Positions 58,288-64,000 of a DNA stretch of 64,000 nt are shown here, piece after piece (position 1 is the stretch's first letter; the number at the start of each line of letters is the position of its first letter). Both the position numbers and the translations under genes were made by a program. Source of the DNA: Triglochin maritima (lineage: Eukaryota; Streptophyta; Magnoliopsida; Alismatales; Juncaginaceae); assembly GCA_963682175.1 (NCBI GenBank), contig OY821789.1, forward strand, positions 620,001 to 684,000, given 5' to 3'. The notes beneath the pieces are model-generated. The model searched no databases. It was not told the origin of the DNA and worked only from the letters and a program-made list of their open reading frames with translations.

Positions 58288-61200
58288 TTATGGACATCCT
58301 ACACGTGCAATGGTCAATGACACTGGGCAGTCTCCCTTGTCAACAGTAAATGTTTGGAGATATTTCCCTGAAGGAGTTTCGACTTCCACTGAGTATGTAC
58401 CATGGAAGCCTCGAAATTTGAATTCCATAGTTTCATCAATTGTTGCCTCAATGTTTGTCATCCACTCTTGCCGAAGGTCAAGATATCTCCTTCCGGCTTC
58501 ATTAATGTCACCTTCAGCATTAATCAAATGAGAGCAATCCCTACACATAAACATCTCCCAGAAGCCCCATAGCATAATGCCCTCCACAGCTGGATGAGCA
58601 TAGGCTTCCCGGAGCATAACCTCCAGATCATCAGCTCTTATATGTTCATTTTCCGCAGAGACATCAAGTTCTGTGAACCAAATAGGAAGGCCCAATATAG
58701 CTAATTTATCCAATGCAGAACATACCAGAGGCCCGACAGGATGATCTATATGACCTTGTATACCTATACCACCTATAGGTGCACCGCGTTCTTGCAAGTC
58801 AAGAATTTGCTGAATGTACATTTCAGGAGAAGATTTAGAATCACAGCCATCTTCGACATGATAATCATTGACAAAAAGTGTAGCAGATGGATCCAACTCA
58901 TGTACTGCTTTAAACATGTATGCTCGAATATCAGTTCCTAGTTTATCTTGATAAAAGGTGCCATGGAGCATTTCGTTATTCACATCATAATGACAAAACT
59001 GGCCATTGTACCTTGAAAAAAGACCAGTAAGACGATTCTGTATAGCTGTCATTAGATCGACTGAGTTCAAGGATTGAACCCATGGCTGGATCCCATCTGC
59101 TTCCCAAAAAATGCAGTGGCCACGGATTTTTTTACCATGTCTCTTACAAAAGTTCAACATCTCATCAGCATCATCATAGTTAAATTTCCCTGGTTGAGGT
59201 TCTGTGTGATACCATTTCAGCTCGTTTCCAAAAACAGCCCAACTAAAATTCTTCAAGAAAAAATCCACAAACTCTTCATTGTCGATATTTGACCGATTAA
59301 TACATGATCCAAATGGAAAACTGTTTGACAATTGACGAACAGTTATGGTCCTGCCAAAGGAATCAGATCCTGAGAATTTTAGAACCACATCACGCTTTCT
59401 TGCCTGAAAAAGAAACGCAACAATATAGTTTAGAGTATATTCACTTCAATGGCAGGATTAAGCCAGTAAAACAATAAGATTACATTAACAGAAATATTCA
59501 CTGGTATAATAAATACCTTATCCGTTTGTTTCTTCAAGTAAGAAAATCTTGCTTTTCTGTCAACTGGAAAGATATCAAGTCCTGCAACCATTAAGTCCAC
59601 CCCTGGTGAAGGACCTTGAACATAAGCTATCACCTTGGAGGGTTGTTTCTCAATTCTAAAGGATCCTGCCAATTCAGACCATCTATCAGTGTTAGCTTCA
59701 ACTTGGCCTGCATTAATCCAACGGTCATCAACTCCGAGTGCAAGATTAACATTTTGAGGACCATGAGCTCCATATCCTACACGGACCCATGCGGATACTT
59801 GATAGGTTACATGCAACTTCAACCTATCTGTGAGGGTCTGAGCTGGGCCCATCCAAGTTTCCGTGCGATCCCTCGTTAATATATAATAACCATTGAGTGG
59901 TTCATGCTGCCCTAAAGACTCTTTTGCTACTGGAGGAAGCAAGTGTGGAGAACCAGTACACACTTTTAGATTGCAGGATCCTAGAGGATACCACCCATTG
60001 AGGCCTTCAACAAGACTACTGTTGCAGATCAAATTAGTTCCGCCAAGGAAAGCCTTCAAGAAGACAAACATAAATTAATTTAAAAAAAGAGCACCATAGA
60101 GATATAAATATGTTAGTGGCTTGCTTTTGCTTTAGGAAGATTAATTGATAACCATCGGGTAGCAGAGCCATAGTAAAAGAGAAAGATGTTTGCCTTCTGT
60201 GACTTCTGAGAAGAAATTTTTACAGAGTCCACAAGTAAATCCACGCCAGGAGGAGGGCCTTCAAGATAAAAAATGGCTCGCTTGGGCATACTCGTCAATA
60301 AAAAATGGCCTTCTAACTTTGACCACTGAAATGTTGTCGCCAAGGTACTGTAATCAATAAAATTGAGAAGTGAATTTGAATTAAACATGTCAACAAACGT
60401 TAAGTCAGAAGATAACGCCAAATTCTTTGAAAGCTGCTACCTTCCAACAGGTACATAGCTAGTAGATGAGTCTTTATTCTCTAACTTGTTGCCTTCACCT
60501 GAGTGACTTCCTCTTGAGTCCTCCGTACTCTGACCCAGGTTGATACAACATAACTGCTACCAGGTGAAATTTTTGCTGTAATTTCTTGCTCCAAGCCTTG
60601 CCAGCACTCTCTCCGATCTGTAACAATAGCATAACTCCATCCTGACTTGGCAGATGCTCCCTCTTTCTGAAATGATTCTCCAGAAACCACACACCAATCA
60701 CAGCCATTTGAATGCCAGGAGTATAATCCTTTAGAGAAATCATAGTTTGAAATAACATTACTAGAAATATCATCTTCTCGTGCTGCCTTCATTCCTCCAG
60801 CCACCTGATATGGAAGTTTAATGTTTATTAAACAATTTATATATGATATTGATTTTGATATGATATCTATTTGCAACAGTGTAAGTTGTATTGGACCTGT
60901 TACAATTCAGACATTTAGCTTTGACAAAAAAAATCTCAAGTATATTCCTATTTTAAATTTTATTTACAAAAGTTAACAAAGCATCATATAGATGCATTGC
61001 AGAAAAAGAATGGTTTCATGAAAGCCCGAAATGAGCAATGTTCAAAGTTTCATTGGTAAGTTAATTTTTATTTGAACCACTCATAAGGAAAGTTATCAAT
61101 CCAAGAGACAATGTCAAGGAACTAAAGCATTGAAAATGTCGAAAAAGTAATGCAAAGGAAGTACTCAAATAATTTGAGCTAAGCTAAGTCCTGTTGAATC

Positions 61201-62496
61201 AAAACAAAAGAGGCAAAAAAGAAAATAGAAGGTATAATGGGTAAGGAGTAGTGTTATAATTTCTGGATGATATTAAATTTTGTAAACCACTAAAGGTAAT
61301 CATCCTACTTCAAGAGATCTGCAAATATATGTGAAGGTTTGTCAATCTAATACAGAGCTGGGGATAGTTAGGATCCATTGCATGCAATTTCAAACAAAGA
61401 GAAAAAAAAGGAGAAGCAAAGCTTCACTGCGGTGAAGTAATAAGACTATTTTTGTCATTGTGATTCACTGATTTGTGAACGCATTTGAAAGAGAATAATA
61501 CAAAATGTATATGTTTGCCTAAAGGTTTTCAGTAGCTTGTAGCCGTAGAAAAGTTGATAAAAATCAGCAAAAATATGTTCTCATATATTTCCAAATAAAT
61601 ACATAAAATCATGTAAGATTTAAAGAGCAAGAATGACAATAAGACTAATTGGGAATCCAATGAATTAAGGAAAAGAAAAATATATAAAATAGATCAAGAT
61701 GGATATAAACTGACCTCAATATCTGGCGGTGGTGCAGGTGGTAATTTCTCTGCACGTTTCACAATTAAACTATTGAGGAGAATGTCTGTACCTGGCGGCG
61801 GTCCTTCCAAATAGATGACTGCTTTTGAATGTATTCCATTCAAGAGAAACTTCCCCTGGAGTTGCACCCATTCTTTATCTGATGCCTGCATGCTACCAAA
61901 CAAACCACAAGTAATTATATTCAACAAAGCATTTGGACAAGCACCCCCAAAATTAAATTGGGTTCAAGTACGTGCAAGAAAGTAAGAAGCATAAATAGTT
62001 AAAATTTGGCTTCACATTTTAAAAAGTGAATTCCTCAAGCTGCAAGCAATGTGTTGTGTTGTCCTCTAAGAAAGCTGGAACCATTAATCCAGGCTTAATG
62101 GTAGATTCTACATGCAAACAATTTACAACATCCACATAATAATCACCTGGCAATCCCAGCATACTGTTCACGACCATTTGGGGCTTGAGTATACAACGTT
62201 GCCCTTATATCAACATTGGCAGAACTTCCAAATGCTCGAACTATAGCGATCACGTCGTATGCAAGCTTTCTTTGAACTCTACCTGTAATTTCTTGCTGGA
62301 TGCCATTCCAACTTTGAGTACGATGACTTGTCGAAACAAAATTATTTCCAGTTACTGGAAGTACCATTCCATTTCCCATCGAATCACACAAAAAAAAGTT
62401 GCATCCCCTTGCAGACCAATGGTTGAGACCATCTTCAAAATGAGGGTTTTGAATTATATTATGGTCCCCATCATCAATATTGTACGAATTTTGTTC
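58288..62496 (-). CDS. GH10 endo-1,4-beta-xylanase with CBM modules, partial
   Basis: Minus-strand exons by frame continuity: 62496-62147, 61892-61715, 60804-60441, 60347-60194, 60053-59517, 59403-58288. The last exon (372 codons) holds the whole GH10 barrel, with acid/base Glu in HYDVNNEMLHG (codon 58972-58974) and nucleophile Glu in PIWFTELDVS (58669-58671). Upstream are three CBM-like (CBM22/CBM_4_9) modules, as in plant cell-wall xylanases of the AtXyn1 type. Three oddities. Module order: the first two exons match what is usually the second CBM (SWNGIQQEITGRVQRKLAYD), and the next two match the usual first CBM (GGMKAARED, CWQGLEQEI). Frameshift: about 4 nt are missing after QVKAT (near 60486), giving a TAG. 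Donor: the 60194 site appears to be GC (AAG|GCAAAC). No start codon or N-terminal exon is visible; a LINE lies just upstream. The catalytic half is intact, but as read the full protein would be truncated. Confidence 0.85.
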
Positions 62497-62756
62497 CTAA
62501 CGGCAATGTATCTAATATTAGTATATGAAACAATAATAAATGAAATACAATATGTTATACGTATTATTATCTCAATATCTTGTACTCAAATAACATGAAA
62601 CATCGATGTTACCGTTCTACTAAAAATGTGATATTCCTTGTCAAGTAAAAGAATAATTATGAAACTTCCAAAGATGTTAAATATGCAGCTTTTATAAAAA
62701 AAAAAATAACTCGAGCCAAATTGAGTTTTATTTATTTTATAATCGTTTTCACATAC

Positions 62757-63425
62757 TTTCCTTGATATCCTCCGCATTAACTAAGAGATTATTATTATCA
62801 TCTTTAATGCATTTAACTTGATTAAGATCTCTAGTTTTCTTCTCTCTTATTTTAGTCAGCTTATATATTTCAACATCTCCCTCATTTGATCCCAACTTTT
62901 GGTATAAATTCTCATAAACAAACTCTCTAGTCTCTTTTACTGCTTTCTTAGCTTTTTTTATTAGCCAACTTATACTTTTCTAAGTTAGTTTCATTTTTAT
63001 CTTTAAACCACATCTTATAACATTCTTTACAAGCAATTAGAGAATGTTATAAGATTTGGTTTAAAGATAAAAATGAAACTAACTTAGAAGAGTATAAGTT
63101 GGCTAATAAAAAAAGCTAAGAAAGCAGTAAAAGAGACTAGAGGGTTTGTTATAAAAAAGAATGTTATAAGATGTGGTTTAAAGATAAAAATAAAACTAAC
63201 TTAGAAGAGTATAAGTTGGCTAATAAAAAAACTAAGAAAGCAGTAAGAGATGCTAGATGAGTTGTTTATGAGAATTTATACCAAAAGTTGGGATCAAAGG
63301 AGGGAGGTGTTGGAATATATAAGTTGGCTAAAATAAGAGAGAAGAAAACTAGAGATTTTAATCAAGTTAAATACATTAAAAATGATAATAATAAACTTTT
63401 AGTTAATGCGGAGGATATCAAGGAA
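62757..63425. repeat. LINE-derived inverted repeat (hairpin)
   Basis: The left arm (62757-63026) is the reverse complement of LINE coding sequence found again on the right. A 14-nt loop (63027-63040) separates it from a first right-arm copy (63041-63146). A second right-arm copy (about 63157-63425) pairs with the full left arm, ending at GGATATCAAGGAAAG. The arms are highly similar with scattered mismatches. Confidence 0.88.
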
Positions 63426-64000
63426 AGGTGGAGAGAATATTTTGATAAGTTGTTTAATGGAGAAAATGATAGTGACACTTTTGGAGTGGATGATACAATT
63501 GAGGAATCTAATAAACGATTTGTAAAGAGGATAAAAGAAGTTGGGGTTAAGGAAACCTTAAAAAGAATGAAAATTGTAAGACTTTAGGACCAGACGAGAT
63601 CCTGATTGAGGTGTGAAAATGTCTGGGAGATAAAACAATAACGTGGTTAACTAAATTGTTTAGTAGTATCTTTGAGAAAAATAAAATATCAAATGAGTGG
63701 AGAAGAAGTATTTTAGTGCCAATTTACAAGAATAAATGGGATATTCAAAGTTGCACCAACTATAAAGGTATCAAACTCATGTGTCATACTATGAAATTGT
63801 GGGAATGACTAATTGAGCACCGTCTAAGGAAAGAGACATGTGTTAGATATAATCAAATTGGTTTCATGCCTGAAAGGTTAATGATAGATGTCATATTTCT
63901 TATTAGACAACTTATGGAGAGGTATAGAGAACAAAAGAAAGATTTACATATGGTTTTTATTGATTTAGAAAAGGTATATGATAGATTTCCAAGAAATGTT
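63160..64000 (+). pseudogene. RTE-type LINE reverse transcriptase, decayed, cut by window end
   Basis: In shifting frames the plus strand encodes RTE-like blocks: VNAEDIKERWREYFDKLFNG, GPDEILIEV followed by a TGA where Trp is usual, WLTKLF, WRRSILVPIYKNK, CTNYKGIKLM, LWE then [17 protein letters not shown] and [15 protein letters not shown]. These are the fingers and early palm of the reverse transcriptase; the catalytic YADD-type region lies beyond the window. Stops and a frameshift near 63585 make it non-functional. It is divergent from the xylanase gene. Confidence 0.88.

Overview
This is a nuclear segment of a flowering plant, most likely a eudicot. The genes have GT-AG introns and belong to plant families: a class II HD-Zip factor, an R2R3-MYB of the RAX/Blind type, a multi-CBM GH10 xylanase, and a branched-chain aminotransferase. 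The intergenic DNA is AT-rich and full of LTR retrotransposons primed by initiator Met-tRNA. I cannot name the species from the sequence alone.

Layout. 1-12.9 kb is gene-free: three MITEs of one PIF/Tourist-like family, two solo LTRs (1696-4174 and 6895-7752, each with a perfect 5-bp target duplication) and a hAT-like inverted-repeat element (8991-9506). 12927-21487 is a complete Ty3/gypsy chromovirus (Tekay/Del-like): 1973-bp LTRs that differ at only two positions, an ATCTC target duplication and an open 1480-aa gag-pol frame. 23.8-24.9 kb is a three-exon HD-Zip II gene (minus strand). 27.8-28.3 kb is a 5'-truncated RTE-type LINE. 29.3-36.0 kb is a decayed PIF/Harbinger transposon interrupted by a very young gag-only Sirevirus-like element (30567-35912; LTRs identical as read; CAATA duplication). 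36.4-36.8 kb is a PR-1 pseudogene. 37771-39913 is a minus-strand solo LTR. 40.7-43.8 kb is a 10-exon BCAT gene with a frameshifting deletion in exon 4. 46466-49411 is another minus-strand solo LTR carrying a nested 1.6-kb gag-only copia element. 51.2-52.5 kb is the MYB gene. 56.5-56.7 kb is an L1-type LINE stub. 58.3-62.5 kb is the minus-strand GH10 xylanase (three CBM-like modules plus catalytic domain) with an unusual module order and a frameshift. 62.8-64.0 kb is an RTE LINE with a large inverted repeat, running off the window.

The most remarkable signal is a palindromic decamer, CGGTCGACCG, scattered in dense arrays through elements that are otherwise unrelated: chromovirus LTRs, the Sirevirus-like LTR, a third LTR family, and a hAT-like DNA element. 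The copies are usually paired at a start-to-start distance of 19-22 bp (about two helical turns), and in two elements the pairs recur about every 72-73 bp. In the chromovirus-type LTRs every array lies between a conserved GTATGCC and a conserved pyrimidine-CAG, which looks like an intron inside the LTR. I read this as a shared cis-element system that has spread among, or arisen convergently in, different transposon families. Palindrome-rich cis-regions are known in Sirevirus LTRs, but sharing one decamer across element classes is not something I recognise.

The host genes do not form an obvious pathway; they are independent single loci separated by transposon-rich DNA. All splice sites are hand-called by frame continuity and family resemblance. 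No alignment or database search was possible.
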